The notes under the pieces: generated by a model
What the model was told of the DNA's origin: nothing
What the model saw: only the letters and a program-made list of their open reading frames with translations
The model's database searches: none
In this document: positions 1 to 8,679 of the stretch, one piece after another
Position numbering within the stretch: position 1 is the first letter of the stretch
How the letters are laid out: every line of letters starts with the position of its first letter
DNA from: Rhodospirillales bacterium
Lineage (GTDB): Bacteria > Pseudomonadota > Alphaproteobacteria > Rhodospirillales > WMHbin7
Direction of reading: 5' to 3'
DNA length: 64,000 nt
NCBI GenBank assembly: GCA_016214125.1
Contig: JACRPC010000014.1
Coordinates: forward strand, 84,003 to 148,002
Made by a program: the position numbers and the translations under genes

Positions 1-543
1 CATGACGAACTCAGCATCGCCGTCAACCTGTCGGCCCGCCAATTGCGGCCCGGCATCGTCGCCACCATCGACAACATCCTGCGCCGGACCGGCATCGATC
101 CCAAGGGTCTGGAGATCGAGATCACCGAAAGCCTGATCATGAACGACGCCGAGATGGCGGTGAGCTTGCTGCGCCAGCTTTCGGAAATGGGCATCCGACT
201 GTCGATGGACGATTTCGGCACCGGCTATTCGAGCTTGAGCCATCTGCGCAAGTTCCCGCTCGACACCATCAAGATCGACCGGTCCTTCATCCAGGAGATG
301 ACCAACAACCGCGACGATTCGGAAATCGTGCGCACCATCGTCACCCTCGGCCACGCGTTGAACCGGCGCGTGGTGGCGGAAGGCGTGGAGACGGTGGCCC
401 AGTTGGGCCTGCTCAACACCCTCGAATGCGACGAGATTCAGGGCTATCTGTTAAGCCCGCCGGTGACGGCCGACATCATTCTCGATCTCAAGTCGAACTC
501 GCCGGTGCCCCGCCTCATGGCGGAAGCCGGCGCCGTTCATTGA
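1..543 (+). CDS. EAL-domain cyclic-di-GMP phosphodiesterase, C-terminal part
   Basis: The gene is cut by the left edge of the window; the reading frame is open from base 1, so the true start lies upstream. The visible 180 residues are the second half of an EAL domain, which hydrolyses cyclic di-GMP to pGpG. Visible catalytic and metal-binding signatures are the EITES segment, DDFGTGYSSL, KIDRSF and the EGVE motif near the end, so the domain looks active rather than degenerate. Upstream PAS, GGDEF or membrane parts cannot be seen. It converges on rne with a 12-base gap and no obvious terminator. Confidence 0.9.
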   Translation, partial: HDELSIAVNLSARQLRPGIVATIDNILRRTGIDPKGLEIEITESLIMNDAEMAVSLLRQLSEMGIRLSMDDFGTGYSSLSHLRKFPLDTIKIDRSFIQEMTNNRDDSEIVRTIVTLGHALNRRVVAEGVETVAQLGLLNTLECDEIQGYLLSPPVTADIILDLKSNSPVPRLMAEAGAVH

Positions 544-555
544 TCCGCCTTCGTC

Positions 556-2988
556 CTATTCGGTAAAGCGCTTCCACCAGCCCTTGCGCGGCGGCTGCGC
601 CGGCTCGCTGGGGGCTTTGGGTGCAACCGGTGCCGGAGGCGGTTCGGGCGCCGGCATCGGCGGCACCACCGGCTCGGGATGGAAATGAATTTTCGGCTCG
701 GGCCGGGGTTCGGGCCGGGGTTCGGGCCGATCATCCGGCTGACGTTCCGCAACCGGCGCTTCGGCAACCGGCGCCGTCACCGAAGACGATCCTTCCGGCG
801 CCTGGGGCTGGGGCGGCCATTCCTCGGTCTGATAGGCAGGGGCCGGATGGACGGGCTGGCCCTCCGACCGTTCGCCGCCGCCCTCCTCGGGCGCGCCGTC
901 ACGCCGCCGCCGCCGACCGCCCCGCCGGCCACGCCGACGCCGATGGCCGCCTTCCTCGCCGCCGCCTTCCGGCCGCTCGCGATCGTCGCGGGGGTGGGAA
1001 GAGGTCCGTTCCTCACGATCCACGGCTTCCCGATCACCTTCGACCACCGCCTCGCCCTCGGCCGAAACGGGTCCCGTCGGACCGGCCGAACCCTCCTCAC
1101 CGCGCTCGCGACCGCCCCGCCGACGGCGCCGACGACGACGCTTGCGCTTGGCGCCTTCGCTTTCCTCGCCACCTTCCGGACGCTCACGCCCTTCGCGCGC
1201 CTCGTCGGAACGCGGCTGTTCGCCGTGCTCCTCCTCCTCGCCGGATTCCTCCTCCTCCGTCTCCTCGTCGATCGCCTCGTCGGCCTCGTCGGCGGCTTGA
1301 ATGGTCTCGGGCTGAATCGGCCGGACCGGGCCGGTCTCGTCCGGCTTGGACGCGGTCTTGGTGCGCTCGATGCGGTGGTTGGGCGGGATCAGGCTGTCGT
1401 CGGCGACCATCAACACCCGGAACTGATAGCGGGCTTCGATGTCGGCGAGAATGGCGCGCTTGTGATTGAGGATGTAAAGCGCCACCTGGCCGGCCACCGC
1501 GACGGTGATCTCGCTTGCCCGGCGGCGCATGCCTTCTTCCTCGATGGCGCGCAGGACATGGATGGCGGTCGATTCGACCGAGCGGATATGGCCGGTGCCG
1601 CCGCAATGCGGGCACGGCAAGTTGCTGGTCTCGACCAGGCTGGGCCGCAGACGCTGGCGCGACATCTCCAGAAGGCCGAAGGCGCTGATCTTGCCGATCT
1701 GGATGCGCGCCCGGTCGTGGCGCAGCGCTTCCTTCAGGCGGCGCTCGACCGCGTGGTTGTTGCGCTTGTCGTCCATGTCGATGAAGTCGATGACGATCAG
1801 GCCGGCCATGTCGCGCAGGCGCAGTTGGCGGGCCAATTCGTCGGCGGCCTCGAGGTTGGTCTTGAGCGCCGTTTCCTCGATGTTGCGCTCGCGGGTCGAG
1901 CGCCCGGAATTGACGTCGATCGAGACCAGCGCTTCGGTCGGGTTGATGACGATGTAGCCGCCCGAGCGCAATTGCACGGTCGGGCTGTGCATGGCGTCGA
2001 GCTGACCCTCGATCTGGAAGCGCTGCAGAAGCGGGATGCCGGGGTCCTTGTAAGGCTGGACCCGCTTGGCATGGCTGGGCATCAGCATGCGCATGAAGTC
2101 CTTGGCCGCGCGGTAGCCGTCGTCGCCCTCGACCAGCACCTCGTCGATGTCGCGCGCGTAGAGATCGCGGATCGCCCGCTTGATCAGATTGCCTTCTTCG
2201 TAGATGAGCGCCGGGGCGCTCGATTTCAGGGTGAGTTCGCGCACGCTGTCCCAGGTGCGCAGCAGATATTCGTAATCGCGCTTGATCTCGGCCTTCGAGC
2301 GCTGCGAACCCGCCGTGCGCACAATCACCGCCATGCCCTCGGGAATGTCGAGATCGCCGACGATCGATTTCAGGCGCTTGCGGTCGTTGGCGCTGGTGAT
2401 CTTGCGCGAGACGCCGCCGCCGCGCGGCGAGTTGGGCATCAGCACGCAATAGCGCCCGGCCAGCGACAGGTAGGTGGTGAGCGCCGCGCCCTTGCCGCCC
2501 CGCTCCTCCTTGACCACCTGGATCAGGAGAATCTGACGGCGCTTGATGACTTCTTGAATCTTGTACTGGCGGGTGGGCCGCAGGCGTCGGCGGCGCTCGG
2601 ACTCTTCGACGCCATCGTCGCCGCCCATCACCTCGGGCGCCGCGCCTTCCTCGTCGCCCTCGCCCCGAGCACCCCCTTCGCCGCCTTCGCCGCTCTCGGA
2701 TTCGGCGTTCTGCTCGGCCAGCAGGCGTTCGCGGTCGGCGACCGGAATCTGATAGTAGTCGGGATGGATCTCGCCGAAGGCCAGAAAGCCGTGCCGGTTG
2801 CCGCCATATTCGACAAAGGCGGCCTGGAGCGACGGTTCGACTCTTACGACTTTGGCAAGATAGATGTTTCCCTTGATTTGTTTCTTGGTGGAGGTCTCGA
2901 CGTCGAATTCCTCAAGCCGAGTTCCACTGACCACCACCACCCGGGTTTCCTCCGGGTGGGTGGCGTCGATCAACATACGTCTGGTCAT
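556..2988 (-). CDS. rne: Ribonuclease E/G
   Basis: An 810-residue endoribonuclease that starts mRNA decay and processes rRNA and tRNA precursors. The N-terminal half holds the S1 RNA-binding region (about residues 35-110) interrupted by an acidic, Gly/Glu-rich insertion, then the 5'-sensor and DNase-I-like region with the DVNSGR and IDFIDMDD segments that carry the catalytic aspartates. The Zn-link motif CPHCGGTG follows. From about residue 560 the protein is low-complexity: Glu-rich stretches, runs of arginine, and a Pro-rich tail ending in KGWWKRFTE. Such tails are disordered degradosome scaffolds in this family. The length is typical of alphaproteobacterial RNase E. Confidence 0.96.
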   Translation of the reverse strand: MTRRMLIDATHPEETRVVVVSGTRLEEFDVETSTKKQIKGNIYLAKVVRVEPSLQAAFVEYGGNRHGFLAFGEIHPDYYQIPVADRERLLAEQNAESESGEGGEGGARGEGDEEGAAPEVMGGDDGVEESERRRRLRPTRQYKIQEVIKRRQILLIQVVKEERGGKGAALTTYLSLAGRYCVLMPNSPRGGGVSRKITSANDRKRLKSIVGDLDIPEGMAVIVRTAGSQRSKAEIKRDYEYLLRTWDSVRELTLKSSAPALIYEEGNLIKRAIRDLYARDIDEVLVEGDDGYRAAKDFMRMLMPSHAKRVQPYKDPGIPLLQRFQIEGQLDAMHSPTVQLRSGGYIVINPTEALVSIDVNSGRSTRERNIEETALKTNLEAADELARQLRLRDMAGLIVIDFIDMDDKRNNHAVERRLKEALRHDRARIQIGKISAFGLLEMSRQRLRPSLVETSNLPCPHCGGTGHIRSVESTAIHVLRAIEEEGMRRRASEITVAVAGQVALYILNHKRAILADIEARYQFRVLMVADDSLIPPNHRIERTKTASKPDETGPVRPIQPETIQAADEADEAIDEETEEEESGEEEEHGEQPRSDEAREGRERPEGGEESEGAKRKRRRRRRRRGGRERGEEGSAGPTGPVSAEGEAVVEGDREAVDREERTSSHPRDDRERPEGGGEEGGHRRRRGRRGGRRRRRDGAPEEGGGERSEGQPVHPAPAYQTEEWPPQPQAPEGSSSVTAPVAEAPVAERQPDDRPEPRPEPRPEPKIHFHPEPVVPPMPAPEPPPAPVAPKAPSEPAQPPRKGWWKRFTE

Positions 2989-3252
2989 TCAGCAACAGTC
3001 TCCGTGTAGCCGGGCCGCGCCCATGGGCGGCACCAGCGGATGTCAGGGCGAGGCCAGCGGCGCCACCGATCGCTCCCGCGATCCGCGTCCGTTCGGAAAT
3101 GGCGTTTAGGGGGAAGGGCTGCACACCCGGCCTCGAAATTCATGCGATAAATACACCGTCCGTCGCGGGCCGAAACTCCTGGGAAGCGCGAAAGGACACC
3201 CGCCGGTGGGCGAACGTCCCGGCCCCGGGGGAACCGCGAATGACGATTCGCT

Positions 3253-3281
3253 AACATAATGGCCGGAACCGGTTTCGACAA
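3253..3281 (-). promoter_or_regulatory. Candidate rne promoter
   Basis: On the minus strand, TTGTCG (3276-3281) and TATGTT (3253-3258) are separated by 17 bases. Each matches four of six sigma-70 consensus positions. It is a motif match only. Confidence 0.3.
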
Positions 3282-3300
3282 CCGAATAATTTCAACAGGG

Positions 3301-3329
3301 TTGTGAAGACACCAATCGGCTTGTATATG
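3301..3329 (+). promoter_or_regulatory. Candidate amiC promoter
   Basis: TTGTGA (3301-3306) and TATATG (3324-3329) are 17 bases apart, placing a start site near 3336, about 22 bases before the amiC start codon. Both boxes are four-of-six matches. The short leader fits the position of the gene. Confidence 0.35.
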
Positions 3330-3357
3330 TAGCGCCACAGAGTTCGTCAGAGTCTCG

Positions 3358-4602
3358 ATGGGCCTTAAGTCGTTGAAATTGCTGGTATCGATTTTTGCCG
3401 CCCTGATTCTGGGGCTGCTGGCCGCCCCGGCTTTCGCCAAGCCGGCGGCGCAAGGGTTGCGCGTGGCCGAACATGAGCAACGCACCCGTCTGGTCCTCGA
3501 CCTGTCCGCCAAGGCCGCCTTCGCAACGACTGTCCAGGCCGACCCGCCAAAGGTGGTGGTGGATTTCGGCGACATCGACTGGGCCGTGCCCCCAGCCGCC
3601 TTTCGCCGCCCGACCGGCCTGATCCGCAAAGTCCAATTCGAGCCGCCGGCCCGCCTGATCCTGGAAACGGCGCGCCCGGCGCAGGTGAGCAAGGTTTTCC
3701 TGATCGAGCCCAACGAGCAGTTCGGTTGGCGGTTCGTGATCGATCTGGTGGCGGCCGATGCCTCGCCGCCGCCCCCTGCGGCTTCCCCTGCCGCCAAGGC
3801 GAAGTCCGCCCCCACGCAAGCCGCCCCGACCCAAACGCCCCCCCCGCCGGCCGCCGCCAAGACCGCGCCGGCACCCGCCCCGCTCACCGATCGCAAGCCG
3901 CCGGCCAAGAAACCGGTGATCGCCATCGATCCCGGACATGGCGGCGCCGATCCCGGCGCCATCGGCGCCAGCGGCGCCTACGAAAAGAACATCACCCTGG
4001 CGATGGCGCGCGACCTTAAGGACAAGCTTGAGGCCCAGGGACGCTACACCGTGGTGCTGACGCGGGACCGCGATGTCTTCCTTCGCCTGCGCGAGCGTTC
4101 GGCCAAGGCGCGCGCCGCCGGCGCCGACCTGTTCATCTCGCTGCACGCCGACGCCCTGCCCAATCCGGCCATTCAGGGCCTGTCGGTCTACACGCTTTCG
4201 GAAACGGCGTCGGATTCCGAGGCCCAACTGTTGGCGGAAAAGGAAAACAAGGCCGACCTGATCGCCGGCATCGATCTGTCGCACGAGGCTCCGGAGGTCG
4301 CCAACATCCTGATCGACCTCGCCCAGCGCGAAACCATGAACCTGTCGGCCGTCTTCGCCGCCGGGGCGGTCGAGGAACTGGGCCGCCAGGTGCGGCTGCT
4401 GTCCAACAGCCACCGTTTCGCCGGCTTCGCGGTCTTGAAAGCCCCCGACGTGCCCTCGGTGCTGATCGAGATGGGTTATCTGTCCAACGCCCAGGAAGAG
4501 CGCTTGCTGCGCGGCCACGACTACCGCGCCAAGCTGGCCACCGGCCTGGCTCGTGCCATCGATCGCTATTTCGAGGCCCGCCGCAAGACAGGGGCCCGCT
4601 GA
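3358..4602 (+). CDS. amiC: Periplasmic N-acetylmuramoyl-L-alanine amidase
   Basis: A 414-residue cell-wall amidase that removes stem peptides from peptidoglycan at the septum. The N-terminus is a Sec signal peptide (charged start, hydrophobic core, cleavage near APAFA-KP at about residue 27). An AMIN domain (about 30-125) for envelope targeting follows, then an Ala/Pro-rich linker (about 140-180), then the zinc-dependent Amidase_3 domain. Zinc and catalytic signatures are PGHGG, the Glu of YEKN, the His of LHADA and the Glu of LIEMGYLSN. It overlaps mrcA by one base (TGATG), so the two are translated as a unit: one cuts and the other builds peptidoglycan. The amiC name rests on the AMIN plus Amidase_3 layout. 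Confidence 0.93.
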   Translation: MGLKSLKLLVSIFAALILGLLAAPAFAKPAAQGLRVAEHEQRTRLVLDLSAKAAFATTVQADPPKVVVDFGDIDWAVPPAAFRRPTGLIRKVQFEPPARLILETARPAQVSKVFLIEPNEQFGWRFVIDLVAADASPPPPAASPAAKAKSAPTQAAPTQTPPPPAAAKTAPAPAPLTDRKPPAKKPVIAIDPGHGGADPGAIGASGAYEKNITLAMARDLKDKLEAQGRYTVVLTRDRDVFLRLRERSAKARAAGADLFISLHADALPNPAIQGLSVYTLSETASDSEAQLLAEKENKADLIAGIDLSHEAPEVANILIDLAQRETMNLSAVFAAGAVEELGRQVRLLSNSHRFAGFAVLKAPDVPSVLIEMGYLSNAQEERLLRGHDYRAKLATGLARAIDRYFEARRKTGAR

Positions 4603-7040
4603 TGGTGCGCCGCTTGGGCCGCGTTCTCATCGTTCTTCTTAGCCTGGGCGTGCTGGGCGCCATCGCCGCCGGCGCGGGCGGCCTCGTTCTCTTCTATCAT
4701 TTCGGCCGCGGCCTGCCCGATTATCACCAGCTTGCCGATTATCAGCCGCCGGTGACCACCCGCGTGCATGCCGGCGACGGTCGGCTGGTGGCCGAATACG
4801 CCACCGAGAAGCGGGTCTTCGTGCCGGTCACCTCGATGCCGCAGCACGTCCTCGATGCCTTCCTGTCGGCCGAGGACAAGAATTTCTACAGCCATTACGG
4901 CGTCGATCCGGTGGGGGTGGTGCGGGCCGTGGTCGTCAATCTGCGCAATTGGGGAGCCAACCGCCGTCCGGTCGGCGCCTCGACCATCACCCAGCAGGTG
5001 GCGAAGAACTTTCTTTTGGGCAACGAGGTGAGTCTGGCGCGCAAGGTGCGCGAGATGATCCTGGCCTTCCGCATCGAGCGTGCCTTTTCCAAGGAGCACA
5101 TCCTTGAACTCTATCTGAATGAAATCTATCTCGGCATCGGCTCGTACGGCGTTGCCTCGGCCGCGCTCAACTACTTCGACAAATCGCTCGACGAACTCAC
5201 CATCGGCGAAGCCGCCTTCCTGGCCGCCCTGCCCAAGGCGCCCAACAACTACCATCCCCAGCGCTTCCCCGAGGCGGCCAAGGTCCGCCGCGACTGGGCG
5301 GTCGATCGCATGCGCGAGGACGGCGCCATCACCCAGGCCGAGGCCGACCAGGCCAAGGCCGAGTCGATCCGCATGCGCGCCCGACCGGAGACCATCTACG
5401 CCAAGGGCGCCGACTATTTCGCCGAGGAAGTGCGCCGCCAATTGGCCAAGCGCTATGGCGAGGACGCTCTCTACAAGGGCGGGCTCTCGGTCCGCACCAG
5501 CCTCGATCCGCGGTTGCAAGACATCGCCGACCGGGCGCTGCGCGCCGGCCTGATCGCTTACGATCGCCGCCATGGCTGGCGGGGCCCCCTGGCCAGGATC
5601 GACGTTCGCCAGGCCGATTGGCCAAACCGTCTGGCCCACGCCCCCAGGCCGGGCGGTCTCGATCCTTGGGAGCCGGCGGTGGTGCTGGCGGTTTCCGATC
5701 AGGCCGCCGAAATCGGCTTTGTCGATGCCAGCCGGGGCCGCATTCCCTTTGTCGAAATGCGCTGGGCGCGCCCGACGCTCGACGATCAATTGGTCGGACC
5801 GCCGCCCAAGACTCCGGCCGAGGTGCTGGCGGTGGGCGACGTGGTGGCGGTCGAGCCGGTGGCCGCCGATGCCGAGGGCAAGCCCTACCCGTCCCGCAGC
5901 TTCGCGCTTCGCCAGATTCCCAAGGTCGAAGGCGCGCTGGTGGCGCTCGATCCGCACACCGGCCGCGTGCTGGCGCTTTCGGGCGGCTACGCCTACGCGA
6001 AAAGCCAATTCAACCGCGCCACCCAAGCGGCGCGCCAGCCCGGCTCCTCCTTCAAGCCCTTCATCTACCAAGCGGCGCTCGACCAAGGCTACGCGCCGTC
6101 GACCCTGATCCTCGACGCCCCCTTCGTGCTCGACCAGGGGCCGGGCCTGCCGAAATGGCGGCCGCAGAACTATTCGAACGAATTTTTCGGCCCCTCGACC
6201 ATGCGGCTGGGCATCGAGAAGAGCCGCAATCTGATGACGGTGCGGCTGGCGCAGACCATCGGCATGGACAAGGTGGCCGAATACGCCAACCGCTTCGGCA
6301 TCACCAAGGACCTGCAGCAGGTGCTGTCGATGTCGCTGGGCGCCGGCGAAACCGCCCCCCTCAGCCTGACCACCGCCTACGCCATGCTGGTCAATGGCGG
6401 GCGCAAGATCACCCCCACCCTGATCGACCGCATCCAGGACCGGCGCGGCAAGACCATCTACCGGCACGACCAGCGCCCCTGCGAGGGCTGCCTGGCCTCG
6501 TTCTGGACCAACCAACCGGTGCCGCACATCCCCGACAACCGCGAGTTCGTTACCGACCCCTTGAGCGCCTATCAGATGGTGTCGATGCTGCAGGGCGTGG
6601 TCGAACGCGGCACCGGCACCGCCATCGCCCAGGTGGGCAAACCGCTGGCCGGCAAAACCGGGACCAGCAACGATTTCCGCGACGCTTGGTTCCTGGGCTT
6701 TTCTCCCGATCTGGCGGTTGGCGTGTTCGTGGGTTTCGATGATCCGCTCACCTTGGGCAGTCGCGAAACCGGCGGCGCCGTGGCGGCGCCCATCTTCCGC
6801 GATTTCATGAAGGAAGCCCTGAAGGACAAGCCGGCCATCCCCTTCCGCATACCCGCCGGCATCCATCTGGTCCGGGTCAGCGTGAAAAGCGGCCAATTGG
6901 CCAAGCCGGGCGACCGCGACATCATCCTCGAAGCCTTCAAGCCGAACCAGACCCCGGGCGAAGGCCCCGTTTTGCAAGGTATCGGCCTGGCCGCCGAGGA
7001 CCGTCCCGACGGCGCCCCGGTTGCCGGCGGGTTGTATTGA
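4602..7040 (+). CDS. mrcA: Penicillin-binding protein 1A
   Basis: An 812-residue bifunctional class A PBP that polymerises glycan strands and cross-links their peptides. A single N-terminal membrane anchor (about 7-32) is followed by the GT51 glycosyltransferase domain, with the catalytic Glu in EDKNF (residue 91) and the STITQQVAKN motif. A PCB/OB-like insertion precedes the transpeptidase, with the active-site SSFK (Ser about 482), the SRN motif of KSRN, and KTGT at about 685-688. All key residues are present. It sits directly downstream of amiC and 48 bases before prfB, in one direction. Confidence 0.96.
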   Translation: MVRRLGRVLIVLLSLGVLGAIAAGAGGLVLFYHFGRGLPDYHQLADYQPPVTTRVHAGDGRLVAEYATEKRVFVPVTSMPQHVLDAFLSAEDKNFYSHYGVDPVGVVRAVVVNLRNWGANRRPVGASTITQQVAKNFLLGNEVSLARKVREMILAFRIERAFSKEHILELYLNEIYLGIGSYGVASAALNYFDKSLDELTIGEAAFLAALPKAPNNYHPQRFPEAAKVRRDWAVDRMREDGAITQAEADQAKAESIRMRARPETIYAKGADYFAEEVRRQLAKRYGEDALYKGGLSVRTSLDPRLQDIADRALRAGLIAYDRRHGWRGPLARIDVRQADWPNRLAHAPRPGGLDPWEPAVVLAVSDQAAEIGFVDASRGRIPFVEMRWARPTLDDQLVGPPPKTPAEVLAVGDVVAVEPVAADAEGKPYPSRSFALRQIPKVEGALVALDPHTGRVLALSGGYAYAKSQFNRATQAARQPGSSFKPFIYQAALDQGYAPSTLILDAPFVLDQGPGLPKWRPQNYSNEFFGPSTMRLGIEKSRNLMTVRLAQTIGMDKVAEYANRFGITKDLQQVLSMSLGAGETAPLSLTTAYAMLVNGGRKITPTLIDRIQDRRGKTIYRHDQRPCEGCLASFWTNQPVPHIPDNREFVTDPLSAYQMVSMLQGVVERGTGTAIAQVGKPLAGKTGTSNDFRDAWFLGFSPDLAVGVFVGFDDPLTLGSRETGGAVAAPIFRDFMKEALKDKPAIPFRIPAGIHLVRVSVKSGQLAKPGDRDIILEAFKPNQTPGEGPVLQGIGLAAEDRPDGAPVAGGLY

Positions 7041-7088
7041 ACCCCGAAGTGCGATAAGACGCATCGCCCCAATCCTTTGGAGTTCCCG

Positions 7089-8199
7089 ATGAAGGCCGAA
7101 ACCCTGGCCGCCGCGCAAAGCATCCAGCAGTCGATGGCGCTGCTGAGGAGGCATCTTTGACTGGGATCGCGCGCTTGTCCGCCTGGACGAACTGAACGCC
7201 TCGGCTGAAGACCCCGCGCTTTGGAACGATCCGGCCCGCGCCCAAAAGGTGATGCGCGAGCGCACCCGGCTGGACAGCGCCATCGGCGGCTGTCGGGCGA
7301 TCGAACGCGAGTTGGCCGATCTCCTGGGCCTGATCGAACTGGCCGAAGCCGAGGGGGACGGCGCCGTTCAGGCCGACGCCGAGGCGCAACTGGCGGCCCT
7401 CAAGGGGCGCGCCCGGGCGCGCGAGCTGGAGGCCCTGCTGTCGGGCGAGGCTGACGGCAACGATTGCTTTCTCGAAGTTCATGCCGGCGCCGGCGGCACC
7501 GAGGCCCAGGATTGGGCCGAAATCCTGGCCCGCATGTATGGCCGCTGGGCCGAGGCGCATGGCTACAAGGTCGAGTGGCTGGAGGAAAGCGGCGGCGAGG
7601 AGGCGGGCATCAAATCGGCGACCTTGCGCATTCTCGGCGCCAACGCCTATGGCTGGCTCAAGACCGAAAGCGGCGTGCACCGGCTGGTGCGCATCTCGCC
7701 CTTCGATTCCAACGCTCGGCGCCACACCAGCTTCGCCTCGATCTGGGTTTACCCGGTGATCGACGACACCATCGAGGTCAACATCTTGGAAAAGGACTGC
7801 CGGATCGACACCTACCGCGCCTCGGGGGCCGGCGGCCAGCACGTCAACAAGACCGATTCGGCGATCCGCATCACCCACATGCCGACCGGCATCGTGGTGT
7901 CCTGCCAGACCGACCGCTCGCAGCATCGCAACCGCGCCATGGCCTGGGACATGCTGCGCGCCCGCATCTACGAGATGGAATTGCAAAAACGCGAGGCCCA
8001 AGCCCAGGCTCAGGCCGACGCCAAGACCGACATCGGCTGGGGCCACCAGATCCGTTCTTACGTGCTGCAACCCTACCAGATGGTCAAGGATTTGCGCACC
8101 GGCGTGGAGACGTCGGACACCCAGGGCGTGCTCGACGGCGATCTGGACCGCTTCATGGCGGCCTCGCTCGCCCATCGACTGGGCGGCGAAACGGCGTAG
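7089..8199 (+). CDS. prfB: Peptide chain release factor 2, made by programmed +1 frameshift
   Basis: RF2 ends translation at UGA and UAA. The gene starts at ATG 7089 ([10 protein letters not shown]), reads 23 codons to CTT and an in-frame TGA at 7158-7160, then continues in the +1 frame from 7159 to 8199, giving about 369 residues. The downstream part has the stop-recognition tripeptide SPF (about 203-205) and the catalytic GGQ (about 248-250), almost at the E. coli RF2 positions. The frameshift is autoregulatory in this family: scarce RF2 slows termination at the UGA and favours the shift. A reading that starts only after the TGA would lose the N-terminal domain. Confidence 0.97.
7146..7161 (+). 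promoter_or_regulatory. prfB programmed +1 frameshift signal
   Basis: An internal Shine-Dalgarno-like AGGAGG (7146-7151) lies three bases before the slippery CTT (7155-7157), which is followed by TGA and then C. This is the arrangement known from bacterial prfB: the internal SD pairs with 16S rRNA and pushes the ribosome forward one base on CUU-U. Confidence 0.95.
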
Positions 8200-8244
8200 A
8201 ATTCGGCGGCGGCTTTTAATCAACTCGCCGCCGGGAGACCCGCC

Positions 8245-8679
8245 ATGAAATGGGTAACGCGTTCCCACGTTCACGTCGATCGGGTGGCCTGCCCCTGGCT
8301 GATCGCCCGCTTCATCGATTCCGAGGCCCAATTCCTGTTCGTGCCGCGCACCCAGGTGCTGGAAACCGCCGAGCGCGAAGGCGCCATTTCCTTCGACTGC
8401 AAGGGGGCGCGCTACGACCATGACGGCGATCTTTGCACCTTCGACGTGCTGATCCGCGCCTATGGCTTGACCGACCCGGCCCTCTTGCGCCTGGCCGCCA
8501 TCGTCAACGCCGCCGACACCGATCGCCTGGAGCGCGACCCGATCGCCGCCGGCCTGGAGGCCCTGGCGGTGGGCTTTGCCCTGCGTTATCCCGACGACAA
8601 AGCCAATCTGCTCCACCAGTTCGATCTCTACGATTCCCTCTATGCCTGGTGCGTGCTGACGGCGGCGAAATCCAAGTGA
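8245..8679 (+). CDS. ChrB-like (chromate resistance family) domain protein
   Basis: A 144-residue soluble protein matching the C-terminal domain of ChrB, a protein linked to chromate response. It carries the family's conserved opening (WVTRSHVHVDRVACPWLIARFID) split across residues 3-25, a conserved DxxG/CxxD-rich centre and the INAADTDR-like VNAADTDR segment. The N-terminal DNA-binding-like half of full ChrB is absent. The stop codon overlaps the GTG start of the following MFS transporter, so the two are coupled. Its actual substrate is unknown; chromate is only the family label. A GGGAG ribosome site sits 7 bases upstream of the start. Confidence 0.8.
   Translation: MKWVTRSHVHVDRVACPWLIARFIDSEAQFLFVPRTQVLETAEREGAISFDCKGARYDHDGDLCTFDVLIRAYGLTDPALLRLAAIVNAADTDRLERDPIAAGLEALAVGFALRYPDDKANLLHQFDLYDSLYAWCVLTAAKSK

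Larger units (their letters stand above)
2989..3357. other. Divergent intergenic region between rne and amiC
   Basis: This 369-base gap separates two divergent genes. I see no convincing coding sequence in it. It holds candidate promoters for both directions near 3253-3329. If the rne promoter is right, the rne message has an untranslated leader of about 260 bases. In enterobacteria the rne leader is the site of feedback control by RNase E itself; whether this leader does the same cannot be told from sequence. Confidence 0.5.

Noticed and set aside
679..3009. A 776-residue open frame on the plus strand, antisense to rne
   Set aside because: It mirrors the GC-rich codon pattern of rne, has no family motif, and rne itself is unmistakable.
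4566..7283. A 905-residue open frame on the minus strand, antisense to mrcA
   Set aside because: It arises from the third-position GC bias of mrcA; no domain is recognisable and it crosses two real genes.
8204..8233. A terminator after prfB (8-bp CGGCGGCG/CGCCGCCG stem)
   Set aside because: There is no T run after the stem; its right arm touches the ribosome site of the ChrB-like gene, so at most it affects translation there.
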